Source: Mactromeris polynyma
Taxonomy: Eukaryota; Mollusca; Bivalvia; Venerida; Mactridae
DNA length: 64,000 nt
Direction of reading: 5' to 3'
Assembly (NCBI GenBank): GCA_032209605.1
Contig: JASFXZ010000027.1
Location: forward strand, 9,815,372-9,879,371
Shown here: piece by piece, positions 1 through 22,850 of the stretch
Numbering within the stretch: the first letter of the stretch is position 1
Layout: each line of letters begins with the position of its first letter
Made by a program: the position numbers and the translations under genes
Notes under the pieces: generated by a model
Told to the model about the DNA's origin: nothing
What the model saw: only the letters and a program-made list of their open reading frames with translations
Database searches by the model: none

Positions 1-274
1 CTGACTACTTAGAAAAAACATGCTTTATGTTTCGTTATTCTGAAATTTCTAAAATTCACAAACCCAAATTACATGCTGCTCTCATTATTGTAATAATGAT
101 TATTGCTGCTTTGTAAGAACTTGTCTGTGTTCAATATGCAAATAAAATATTAATATAAAAAAAGTGTAAACAATTATATAAATACGTTAAGTTGCTACAA
201 TGCACTTACCTTTGTAAGTAAACCATTGAACATAATTGCTGAAGCAGTTAATCTGCAATGTTTGATAATTTTAG

Positions 275-3145
275 GTTTAATCAGTATAGAAGAATTGAGG
301 GAGAAGTTAATAAAATCTAGAAGTAAGAAAAACCAGGATGTCAGCTAGTGAGTACCGATTTATTATTTTGTGATTCACGTCTGAACTTATAGTTAGCTTA
401 TTGTGGATGTTGGTACAATGTACTTAGATTTGTATCATATCAGTTATAGAGTGAGTTTACAACTGCGGAGTGTCTGATGTTTGTTGTGTCTGCATCTACT
501 TGCAGTGTTCTTGTTTGATTACTTACTGATACTCTGTACAAAGTAAATTTCTGTACTGACCATTATTTCAGGTTTTATTTATAATGATAATAACAATCCT
601 TTGTTTAAAGATGGATGCTTGATAAGCCTATTAGGCTTATCTCACTCGAGGCCATCTATTAAACAACATAAACAGCACAATCATACAACTCATGCATATA
701 TACAATGTATAAACAATACAAAAACATTCATACAATACTAATTAAAACATTATAAATCAATAAACAGCATTATTGATTACTTATAAATTACTGATTGTTT
801 AGATTATTTAATATGATATTTTCAGTGATGATTTATTGAGGGCTATAAAGAAATTGAAAGCATTGGGGAATGGTTTTTCCGTTATATCTGTCGGTCAGAC
901 CTACATGATACAGTCGGTTCCTGGTGAGCTGAGTATGGATCATACCACCATTATACAACAAGCACAGGTGAGAGGTTATTGTATGTTGGTATTGATTGGA
1001 CCAAGTTATATGATGTGACTGAGTATAATACTTACAAAGCCACTATGATTCATGTAGGGCAGTTGTCAGTTTCTTGTGCTGAATAGTAGTTAATCCAGGA
1101 ACACTGAATAGGTCAATGACTGCCATATATAACTGAAATACTGTTGAATGTACACCACTTTGAGCATAAAATCTATGGATGTAACATGTGGTGGTGGTTG
1201 AAAATGTGCATGACATTTGCTTCCCAGCAGCTGGCGCTCTGTTCACCTGAATTTTATGGCAAAGTTTGGTAACACCAGTATATGGTATCATTGATTTGTT
1301 TGATGTTTTTCTATGCACAAGTGTTTGGGTTGGAGTAAAAGAATAAAGCCACATAACTCTGACCATCATTTTGACAGAATTGTCCCCCTTTTTGTACTTG
1401 GAAAATCCAGAATTATGTTTTTAATTTGGTGTGATATACCTGCAACTGTGGTAGACAACTACCTGAAGCTTTACACAAGTGTTTGAGGTTATGTATACCA
1501 AGGTCAAAGGATCAAGCCCCTTAACTCTGACCTCCATTTTGACAGAATTGCCCCCCTTTTTGTACTTGGAAAATCCAGAATTATGTTTTTAATTTGGTGT
1601 GATATACCTGCAACTGTGGTAGACAACTACCTGAAGCTTTACACAAGTGTTTGAGGTTATGTATACCAAGGTCAAAGGATCAAGCCCCTTAACTCTGACC
1701 ATCATTTTGACAGAATTGCCCCCCTTTTTGTTCTTGGAAAATCCAGAATTATGTTTTTAATTTGGTGTGATATACCTGCAACTGTGGTAGACAAGTGTTT
1801 GGGGTTATGTATACCAAGGTCAAAGGATCAAGCCCCTTAACTCTGACCACCATTTTGACAGAATTGTTCCCCCTTTGTGCTAAGAAAATCCTAATAAATG
1901 TTTAATTAATGTCTGATATATCTGTCTCCTGATTACTGACATAGTAGTTGAATTGTCAAGTGTGCTGTCTAACTGACAGATCTTGTTTTTCAATCAATTG
2001 TTTGAAGGTTTGACATTATTTTGAATAAAACCTCTTCAGGATTATTGGTACATCAGATAAGTGAAATAAGAGCTCTATGTAGCTGATGTTGTTTTGTTTG
2101 TAATCTGGTCGACTATAAATAAAACTTCATGAAAGGTATCTATTATGTATGTAAATCCTTGTAATATTTTGTAATTTTTTTCTTGTACCTTGCTCAGTTG
2201 TCATTTGTTGAATAGTTATTTGCTGTCATTACAGAGCACAGGGCATACATCGAAGAGTCAATTAATGAAAGATCTCAAATGGGAGGAAGAGAGGGCAAAC
2301 AGAGCTTTGGTAAGACATGTATACATGTATATAGAATTTGTGATTTGAGGGGTGAAAGTCTGTCTGCTCTTTATTTATATGTGGATAGACTAGTTTCTGA
2401 TTGATTTACATCACAAGGTGTCATTTAGTACCAGAAACTCGGACATTGTTGATATAGTTGTTTTATTGAAGGCAAAATTAATTCATGGCCTTAAACGTCT
2501 GACATATAAATAAGAGTGTCTGTCATTAGCTATTTTGTGTACAATTACATTTTTACACTTTATTGGTAAGAAGATATTCAACGGAAGAATGTAACACAAT
2601 CCTGCAACATGGTAAGTGGAAGCACAGGAGATTGTCATGAGTTCTCTCCCCTTCTAGTTCCCTTCGATAGTGTAAGGTATATACAGTACATATACTATAG
2701 AAGGGATAAAGGGAGAGAACTCTCGAGGGGCAAAAACTCTTGACAATCTCCTGTGTGTGGAAGTACAGTGTGACCTCTCCAGATTGACACCCTTTGGAGA
2801 AGCAAATTTCACCTGTTGTTATGAGTTTGTTGCTCAAAAGAGATTAAAATGTTTGTATTTGTTTGCTTTTGAAAAATTGACAATGTTAAAGAGAGGATTT
2901 TGTTGATGAGAGAGCTGCTCTGGAGTAGTTGCTCAGTACCTTATGCTTATGCTTGCCAATCAATGCTGAAAACTACACAGATAGAAGTGATCTGTTCCCA
3001 TAGTTCGACTAACTAGATTGTATTTTATTTCATACAGAAGTACATGGTGAAGGAAGGGCTGGTGTGGGTGGATGATCAGGCTGGAGGAGACAGACATTTC
3101 TGGTTCCCGAGTTTATTCAGTGCCAATGTTACATCAAATACTTGA
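275..3145 (+). CDS. SNF8: SNF8/VPS22 (ESCRT-II subunit), 3' part
   Basis: The four visible coding exons are 275-347, 826-967, 2235-2309 and 3038-3145, ending in TGA. They join in frame with GT-AG introns and give about 132 residues. This matches the C-terminal half of SNF8 (the human protein is about 258 aa). Diagnostic stretches are GLISIEELREKL, DDLLRAIKKLKALGNGF, YMIQSVPGELSMDHT and the final exon's VKEGLVWVDDQAG followed by FWFPSLF. The region is the tandem winged-helix part of the protein. From the family, SNF8 pairs with VPS36 and two VPS25 copies in ESCRT-II, which sorts ubiquitinated cargo at endosomes. The first visible codon is split, so the 5' exons lie before the window. The intron between 967 and 2235 carries a 168-bp tandem repeat. 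The identity is very secure. Confidence 0.96.
1373..1890. repeat. 168-bp tandem repeat, about 3 copies, in a SNF8 intron
   Basis: The GACAGAATTG landmark recurs at 1373, 1541, 1709 and 1857. Spacings are 168, 168 and 148 bp; the last is shortened by loss of about 20 bp. Copies are nearly identical, so the expansion is recent. The unit also contains AAGGTCAAAGGATCAAGC, a bivalve-style dispersed repeat motif. Confidence 0.9.
2616..2762. mobile_element. MITE-like inverted repeat, GGGAGAGAACTCT family
   Basis: The left arm reads CACAGGAGATTGTCA then GAGTTCTCTCCC. The right arm reads GGGAGAGAACTCTC then TTGACAATCTCCTGTG. Together they form an imperfect hairpin of about 147 bp inside a SNF8 intron. 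Partial relatives lie near 38090-38155, 54668-54735 and 56890-56925, so it is a dispersed family. No transposase is present. Confidence 0.75.
2764..2836. mobile_element. Fragment of a TA-flanked Tigger-like element
   Basis: It begins TA then CAGTGTGACCTCTCC and continues with CCCTTTGGAGAAGCAAATTT and CTGTTGTTATGAG. A related stretch at 61020-61120 has CCCTTTGGGAGATGCAAATT and CTGTTGTTAAGAG. The CAG start after TA fits pogo/Tigger ends. The other terminus was not found. Confidence 0.4.
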
Positions 3146-6100
3146 AGATGAGAATGGATTGTGAACCAACTGTTGTTAATTGTGCATATAATTCCATGTA
3201 TATGATACTGATATTTATTGTTTTCATCATCCATTATGGTGATACCTTTTCGGGCTGAAATTCTTGTCTTAAATAAGTGAATTAATTTTGTAATACACTT
3301 TTATTGTAATGTAAAAATAATAATGTTGTTGAAGAACTTTTTTCAAAGGAATGCAGCTCTGAAGAGGTTGCTTGGTATAATACTGGATACAAAATCTCAG
3401 ACAATTGAAATTTATACTGTTCCAGCTTTTTCTACGTCTCGGTAGAGAAATAAAGTCAAGTTTTGAGGAACACGAAATATCGGTCAATGGCGCTACATAA
3501 AAAGAGCCATCCGTTCGGTGTAAATAACGAATAACATAAAAACTTGCTGATCCCATTTATTCAGTTTTCATAGGCATAGCATACATTAGACACTAAATAA
3601 TCCATGCAAAATATTGAAATACCATCATACATTTAACAATATAGAAAAGCATATATATGTGTGTCATTATTTTATTCAGATATGAATGAAATTTCCCGAT
3701 GTTTCGAGTTAAAATTGGATTATTTTATTTGCGATGCATTCAGAAGTGAATGCATAACACATAGATGTAAAAGATATACTGTTTGTTCAATTGTTCAAAA
3801 CAGAAAGAAATATACCAATACATAAAAGAGACTTGTTCCCAAAACATAATTGGAGACATAGTGATTCAAGAATCTACTTCTTCATTAATTATTGCAGATA
3901 TATGTGTGCCTTTACAAGCCATGTGTATGTACTACAAAGATGTGGTTCAAGAAAAAAATACACATGAAAGCTGATATCCACTAGCATACATTGATAATCA
4001 CTTCATTTTTTTTCAGTAATGTTGCATTCATACAATATGGATGGTAAGTGAAAGATTGCACATGGGTTATATCTATTTATACATTAACAAAATAATATAA
4101 AACAAATTATACACAAACATAAACACTAAATAATCTCTAACAAGTAGTGAGGATAATTTACTGGGTACAAAGAAACTATGAAGCACTGCACCAATATTGT
4201 AGAAGTAAAGTTAAGGATAAATAGTTAACGCAATTCAATGGTAATATACTTGATGAGCGATGTATTTTATTCATAACATTGATAAGCGTTATAAGAATTT
4301 ATAAATTTATCATTTTGCAAGCTATAAAAGGAATGTACCAAAATAACTACTCAAAATAGTCATGGTATGCAGTGAACAGGTTTGAACAAGAAATGTTGTT
4401 CCCATAGTGATATAAACATGGGATTCTATAGCTAGCCAAACCATGTATCGTAAGTCTTCCGTGAACTTGGAGTCAGAATTTAATATCATAGCAAGGCAAA
4501 GACAGCTACATTCTAAATTTGATAGATATTCAAGCCAAAAAAAACAATAAAAAAATGCCCAAAATACTGTCCACTGTGGGCATTATGCATTACACATCAG
4601 GTAAGTTCACAGGTAGCTAGCTCTCTTATACCTCAGAAAGTTAACAACACAAAGTGTGCGGCTCTGTTAATGATATTCATTCAAGTTTACTACATACTAT
4701 TCCTAGCAGTCACTGACAAAAAGAACAAACTCTTTCTGTGATGAACATCGGTCAACAATATTATTTGTCACGGAAAATTATCAAATCTTAAAAGTAGACA
4801 AATATGTCTATGTTTTGAATAAAAAAGTCAAAATAAGGTCAGATAAATAAGAGAACCGTATCAACAAGTTATGGAAACAAGATTCCCTCACATAACGATG
4901 TATTCTTGCAAATAAAACACACACACGCCGACAACATAAAAAGTTTACAACAACAATGAAATATGTCAGCAAAAAACCATGATATAAAATGGAATTCCTT
5001 GGAATTTTATATGATTATATATCACAAAGACATAATAACTTAAAACAAAAAATATTAGGGGAGTAATAAAACAGAGGTGTATAAATATGATGAGGCACAA
5101 AAGAAAAGTATGTTTGCTTCAGGTTTCCCGACCTACCCTCCTATTTTTGGCCCCGACCCCGACATTTTTTGGCATGTTAATTTTTTTTCGTTTTGGTTAA
5201 ATTTCTGAGTGAATTCGTCTTTAGATTAATTTCTGCCCAGTTTTTAGACGCTTTACGAGTATTCCAGTTATAGAGCATTATATTCACCTTGAATAAACAT
5301 TATCCATGTTAAAAGGGGAAGGGGATTTGTCTTTTAACATGCATTCATTCAAATCTATGTTTAAATTGCTTCATTTGCAAATAAATTTAAAAAAAAAAGT
5401 ATTTTCCAACCTACCTACCCTATTTTTTGGGCATGAAACCTGAAACAAACATATTTTTTGTTTGGCCCGAGTTCAAATTTCTATGTTTCATTAAAAGTTC
5501 ATTGATGTGTTTAAACATGAGCAATTCCAATTTCCATGTTTCATTGTAAGTTCTATACACTAACTTAGATGCAAATCTTTATTTAGCCTCAATATGAAGT
5601 AAGATATTTAGCTTTAATTAAGTACAAATCTTTTTGAGGTTTATTTAAAGTGCTAAGATTTTGTAAATATGTGATCTCCAAAATATGCACATTGTAGCAT
5701 CAAACAACTACAAGATTGAGTGAATATAATTAGTTGAACATTTTCAGAAATGGTTTAGCATATACATATAATATATGAACACAACAATAAAATGGTACCA
5801 AAAGCACATTGGCTTTTACGTTAACAGCTGGCCCTTGCCTGCTCTATAAAAATGACAATTCGCATTAGTTGGCAACCACCAAAGGGAAACTTTCCATGAA
5901 AACTACGAACTAGCCATGTATTGATAATATTCTTGCTTCACAAATTTTGAGATATGCCTCTAATAATTTTATGGTCATTTATACATAATGCAGGAACAAC
6001 AAATATTGAACAAAATACAAAATATCTTAAGAATAAACACCACTATTACAAGTACACTGTTGTTCATGCTACTCAAGTTCTACTTAACTCGTAAATTCCA

Positions 6101-6437
6101 TTGATATCTTTAACAATACACAACCTTAAATAGAAACGATCAGAACGAAATGTCACAAATTGCCTTCCAATCTTCTGAGTTACACTTCAATGACTTTCTC
6201 CATGCCACAAGTCATATCACGTATACACATTTGTTAACACGACTATATTTTCAAAAAAGATGGTAAAAAACATTGAATTTGTCTTTAAAACTTATGCCAG
6301 AAAGTAAAATAACTTTTATAGGAAAAAATGGAAGAAAAGCGAAGTTTCTCAATGAGCACGCCTTCAGTCTTGAGACTTTATAATACACAAATCAGGTTGT
6401 TATGTGAAGAAAATGAAGAATAGAAAGTCACAAATGC
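3146..6437. other. Convergent 3' region between SNF8 and RAB2
   Basis: No coding exon was recognised. The stretch must hold the 3' ends of both convergent transcripts. An AATAAA signal on the minus strand lies at 3300-3305, so the RAB2 3' UTR could be as long as about 3 kb; this is a weak inference because other copies of the hexamer exist. A MITE-like element lies at 5109-5453. The rest is AT-rich unique-looking sequence. Confidence 0.5.
5109..5453. mobile_element. MITE-like element with 18-bp terminal inverted repeats
   Basis: The left end ATGTTTGCTTCAGGTTTC matches the reverse complement of the right end GAAACCTGAAACAAACAT with one mismatch. Inside are CCCGACCTACCC and a GGCCCCGACC tract. 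The same internal motifs occur in the element at 37412-37598, so the two are likely relatives. It has no coding capacity. Confidence 0.75.
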
Positions 6438-18291
<11,854 letters not shown>

Positions 18292-18299
18292 CTTTTATG

Positions 18300-20369
18300 T
18301 TGCTGGAACTTCCTCTGAATCTGATGATGTCAACGATTGACCCGGAACTGAATGTTAAGTTCAATAACAGAAACGCCACCTGTCAATTTATAGAAGAACA
18401 GTAACTCTTCCGCGACGATACGTTACAGACGGGCTTTAAACCTTCCCGTTCAGTAAGAAACAGCCATTATGAATACTCTACCGGGTTGTTGTACGTATTT
18501 TTATGCATGGATCCATTGATTATTTTCATCTGTGATAACATATGTGTAGTCATTATCAGTAAAATGAACAATTGCTTGCCTGTGCTTAATGTTGAGAAAT
18601 GTATGGAAGACGGTTCGTCCCCAAACGTTTCGTACCTTGATTGGCTTGAAATCAGTTTTTACTTCATAATGTTCTGATGTCAGATCTGTAGTACTTTGAG
18701 TTTTATGTGACTAGGAGCTCTTGAATGTGGCTGTTACTCCTAAAAATAGGAATTAAACTTTAATTCCTATTCACACATATTATCATTTAATATATAATAT
18801 AAACATGTTCATTAATCTTAACAAATATATCTCCAAGCATTTGTATTCTTCACGTTTTACCTTGATTTTATGATATTTTACATTTTCTGTCAAATGCGGA
18901 GTTAAGGACCTATAAACCACGTTGGATGGGACAATTTTATGCATATTATAAAATCAAATATTTCACAAAATAAACTTATGAGACATTAATAAATAATCAA
19001 TTGCTGGACAGTTGCAACAAAAACCATGAATAAAACACTGACCTTGATAATGCAAATTGAGTTTAAATTTATCTGATGAGTAGTCAAGTACACATCTATA
19101 TGTAGACAGACCGGAACTGTACGCGGATGCTACCAGTATGCGGACACTTTCTTGACCGACAATGATATTACTCAAATTTATTTGTACGGTACTTGTTCTT
19201 CTTCCAGTATCTGTAATCGAACGTGCATATATACTCTTCCGAGTTTTAACTGACAAGCAGACAAACTCGGATTGAGAAACATTGTTGTTGCAGTCACACG
19301 AGTCAACGGGTAAATAAATTAAGATTGTCTTTTTAAATCATCTTCAAATCAATAAAAGAGAAAGAATATTGACAGGTTTTAATAATTAAAAAGCCATTTT
19401 TACAACGTCTCACCAAAACATTCAACACAAAGCCTGAAATGTTTCGTTACAATAACAATTCCCGAACTATCATCCAAATCATTTGGGTGTATGCATGTGA
19501 CACAATGTGTACAGTTAAGCACCAAATGTTTTAATTATTTTTGCCATCCAGTGCATTGTACCATTTTATAAAGAAGAAAAAATAAAGGGTCATTTTAAGG
19601 TTTGTTTCAGTATCCATTTAGTGTTGTCTGAAGTATATGCGTAACTACACTCTCTGTTTATACATGTGGCTATTTAAACCAAAATAAAAGAAATTTAATA
19701 AAACCTTCTTTTAGGTTTAAAAATCTTGAAATAGAAGCATCAAAGGAACTTCTCTGAAGCTGATTCCTCAGGGGTTTTCTTTTTAAGTGTATGTTCGTGT
19801 CCGCTTACTGGTTAAATAGTACAAATTCTTTTGGCCGCAACTGTAGCATGTGTGGTGCCAAACTGCGCATGCACAGTGGGTTGTTTACAATCACAACTTC
19901 CCATATCTTTTTGAACAAAGATTTATCTGAAAAGTTAATATGACCAGATGGTTTGAAACACAGCTTAATTTACATAGGTTATATATTAAAATGCTGTAAA
20001 AAGAGTCAGCGTACTGTTCCGGTCTGTCTACATCATGTTGTTTACATCGTGGTAATTGCCATTTTTTTTCATTTTTCATTGGTGTTATGCATGTTACTAA
20101 ATCGAATTTTGACAGCATTTGACATATCTATGCGAAAAACATGTGATAAAACAATATACATGTAATCCAATGTGTTTAAATTTGTGCTGAGACTGACTTT
20201 GCTACGTGTTTTTGATGAGATGCTTTTAGACTCCATGCATACTTGACAATGAAGGTAAAATATATATGATTGATAAAAAAACAAATATTAAAAACTGAAG
20301 GTAAATGTGAAGGATCTAGCATGGTTGTCTAGTTGTTTGAACTATGTAGTATGTTCATGTATATTATTA
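18300..20369. other. Probable 5' flanking region of RAB2 and upstream ZFP64-like gene
   Basis: RAB2 (minus) starts at 18291 and the ZFP64-like gene (plus) must start somewhere between here and 22850, so the two are head to head. I could not recognise the ZFP64 first exon. The stretch is AT-rich and mostly unique. A 25-bp near-perfect inverted pair lies at 19100-19125 and 20006-20031. Confidence 0.4.
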
Positions 20370-20564
20370 CAGGGGTTCCACTTGGTGCTGAATCTCAAGG
20401 GTCATTTTGATACTTTTTTAAATCAGATGTAACCATTTAATAGCCAAAGTAGCTCTGATTTAGAGATAAATTGACCCTTCAGCCAGAATCCTAAGGGTCC
20501 AAATGTGGCCTTTTGGAAAAGCCAGGGGTCAAAGGGTCAACTTGAGGGTCAAATGAAACCCCTG
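20370..20564. mobile_element. hAT-like MITE, CAGGGGTTCCA family, best-ended copy
   Basis: It starts CAGGGGTTCCACTTGG and ends AAATGAAACCCCTG, giving short terminal inverted repeats over 195 bp. TTATTA occurs on both sides. The CAGGGG ends and short size fit hAT-derived MITEs. The exact target duplication is ambiguous. Confidence 0.7.
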
Positions 20565-20994
20565 TTATTATAAATATTATACACACGTGTACAGTTTCGA
20601 CTAGGTACAGCATGAATATCAGAAGGTTATAGAGATAAAACCTAACCTGACTTGTGAGTAAAGCTAAAATGTGCAATCACTGAACAATTTATAGAAAATG
20701 CTGTTTTTTAAACAGTCCTTCTCACATGGTTTCTTGTTTGATTTTCTAAAACAATCTACCGTTTGAAAGTTTATGATTCAAATTTTCTAAAAACATATAA
20801 CTTAGTATATTTGATGTAACCAGAATCATTGAATCGGCCACATATCGGAAATGTTCCATACAGGTTAACTATAAGGAGAGGTAAGCAGTCAGTAATATTT
20901 ACTCCCTAAAATAAATGACAATGGGAGATGAAGGACCTTTTGAAACTGTCAATCGCTGTAAAGGCAGTGGCTAGACGTCCAGCAACAGGATGGA

Positions 20995-21540
20995 ATGCCT
21001 GTGGTTCATGTATTATATTGGAACAATAATTTTTATACGCCCATTCAAAGAAGTATAGGTTCATCTGCAGTGGGCTGGCGATATCCAGCATGTTGCCCGA
21101 TCAATATCTTAAGTATTCTCTGTCCAATCTTCACCAGACTTGGACTGAATGTGTATCGGCATATTATCTTGGATATATTCAAAACCAGCTATATCGCACT
21201 TGTCATTCCAGAGTTATTGCCCTTTACTTAGAAAAATTACCTAAAATTGGTCTTGTCCAATCAATAACTTTAGAATCCTTTGTCCAATCTTCAACAGACT
21301 TGGTCAGGATGTGTATCCGCATAATGTCTTGGAAAAGGTTGATGACCAGCCATATTGCACTTTTTGCTCCAGAGTTATTGCCCTTTAATGACAGAAATTA
21401 CCTAAAATTGGTCTTGTCCGATCAATAACTTTTGAGTTCTTTGTCCAATCGTCACCAGACTTGGTCAGAATGTGTATTGGCATAATATCTTGGACAAGCC
21501 CGATATCCAGCCATATAGCACTTGTCACTCGTTTTTTGCA
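20995..21540. repeat. 161-bp-period dispersed repeat, three copies
   Basis: CCGATCAATATCTT, CCAATCAATAACTTT and CCGATCAATAACTTTTG recur at 161-bp spacing near 21096, 21257 and 21418. Each is followed by TTTGTCCAATC or TCTGTCCAATC, then CAGACTTGG and, in the first two copies, CCAGAGTTATTGCCCTTTA. It ends next to the 57-bp minisatellite. Confidence 0.8.
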
Positions 21541-21591
21541 ATGGTATGCGCTCTTGTCATGCTGTATATTTACATTAACACTTTATAAAAT

Positions 21592-22847
21592 TCATGTATC
21601 GTTGTGCAGTTAACCCTCTCATTCGCTGTCTTATGTTTGTTTGTCTATTCATGTATCGTTATGCAGTTAACCCTCTCATTCTCTGTCTTATGTTTGTTTG
21701 TCTATTCATGTATTGTTGTGCAGTTAACCCTCTCATTCTCTGTCTTATGTTTGTTTGTCTATTCATGTATCATTATGCAGTTAACCCTCTCATTCTCTGT
21801 CTTATGTTAGTTTATCTATTCATGTATTGTTATGCAGTTAACCCTCTCATTCTCTGTCTTATGTTTGTTTGTCTATTCATGTATCGTTGTGCAGTTAACC
21901 CTCTCATTCTCTGTCTTATGTTTGTTTGTCTATTCATGTATTGTTGTGCAGTTAACCCTCTCATTCTCTGTCCTATGTTTGTTTGTCTATTCATGTATCG
22001 TTGTGCAGTTAACCCTCTCATTCTCTGTCTTATGTTTGTTTGTCTATTCATGTATCGTTGTGCAGTTAACCCTCTCATTCTCTGTCTTATGTTTGTTTGT
22101 CTATTCATGTATCGTTGTGCAGTTAACACTCTCATTCTCTGTCTTATGTTAGTTTGTCTATTCATGTATCGTTATGCAGTTAACCCACTCATTCTCTGTC
22201 TTATGTTTGTTTGTCTATTCATGTATCGTTATGCAGTTAACCCTCTCATTCTCTGTCTTATGTTTGTTTGTCTATTCATGTATCGTTGTGCAGTTAACCC
22301 TCTCATTCTCTGTCTTATGTTTGTTTGTCTATTCATGTATCGTTATGCAGTTAACCCTCTCATTCTCTGTCTTATGTTTGTTTGCCTATTCATGTATTGT
22401 TGTGCAGTTAACCCTCTCATTCTCTGTCTTATGTTTGTTTGTCTATTCATGTATCGTTATGCAGTTAACCCTCTCATTCTCTGTCTTATGTTAGTTTGTC
22501 TATTCATGTATCGTTATGCAGTTAACCCTCTCATTCTCTGTCTTATGTTTGTTTGTCTATTCATGTATCGTTGTGCAGTTAACCCTCTCATTCTCTGTCT
22601 TATGTTTGTTTGTCTATTCATGTATTGTTGTGCAGTTAACCCTCTCATTCTCTGTCCTATGTTAGTTTGTCTATTCATGTATCGTTGTGCAGTTAACCCT
22701 CTCATTCTCTGTCTTATGTTTGTTTGTCTATTCATGTATCGTTATGCAGTTAACCCACTCATTCTCTGTTTTATGTTTGTTTGTCTATTCATGTATCGTT
22801 ATGCAGTTAACCCACTCATTCTCTGTCTTATGTTAGTTTGTCTATTG
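21592..22847. repeat. 57-bp minisatellite, 22 copies, ending at a splice acceptor
   Basis: The unit is TCATGTATCGTTGTGCAGTT, AACCCTCTCATTCTCTGTCT, TATGTTTGTTTGTCTAT. It is 57 bp, a multiple of three, so reading frames stay open on both strands (19-aa repeats with MYRCAVNPLILC). The last unit changes from TATTCATG to TATTGTAGATG, and that TAG is the acceptor of the first visible ZFP64-like exon at 22851. The pyrimidine-rich tract of that acceptor is thus minisatellite sequence. Confidence 0.95.
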
Positions 22848-22850
22848 TAG

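Noticed and set aside
3269..3556. A 95-residue minus frame after SNF8
   Set aside because: No recognisable domain; it lies in the convergent 3' region and is a chance frame.
18486..18677. First exon of the ZFP64-like gene
   Set aside because: The frame has a start codon near the expected place but no resemblance to ZFP64 N-termini and no donor of the needed phase that I could support.
21594..22850. A 418-residue open frame with MYRCAVNPLILCLMFVC repeats
   Set aside because: It is the 57-bp minisatellite read in a frame kept open because 57 is a multiple of three. The minus strand and a second plus frame are open as well, and it ends in a splice acceptor.
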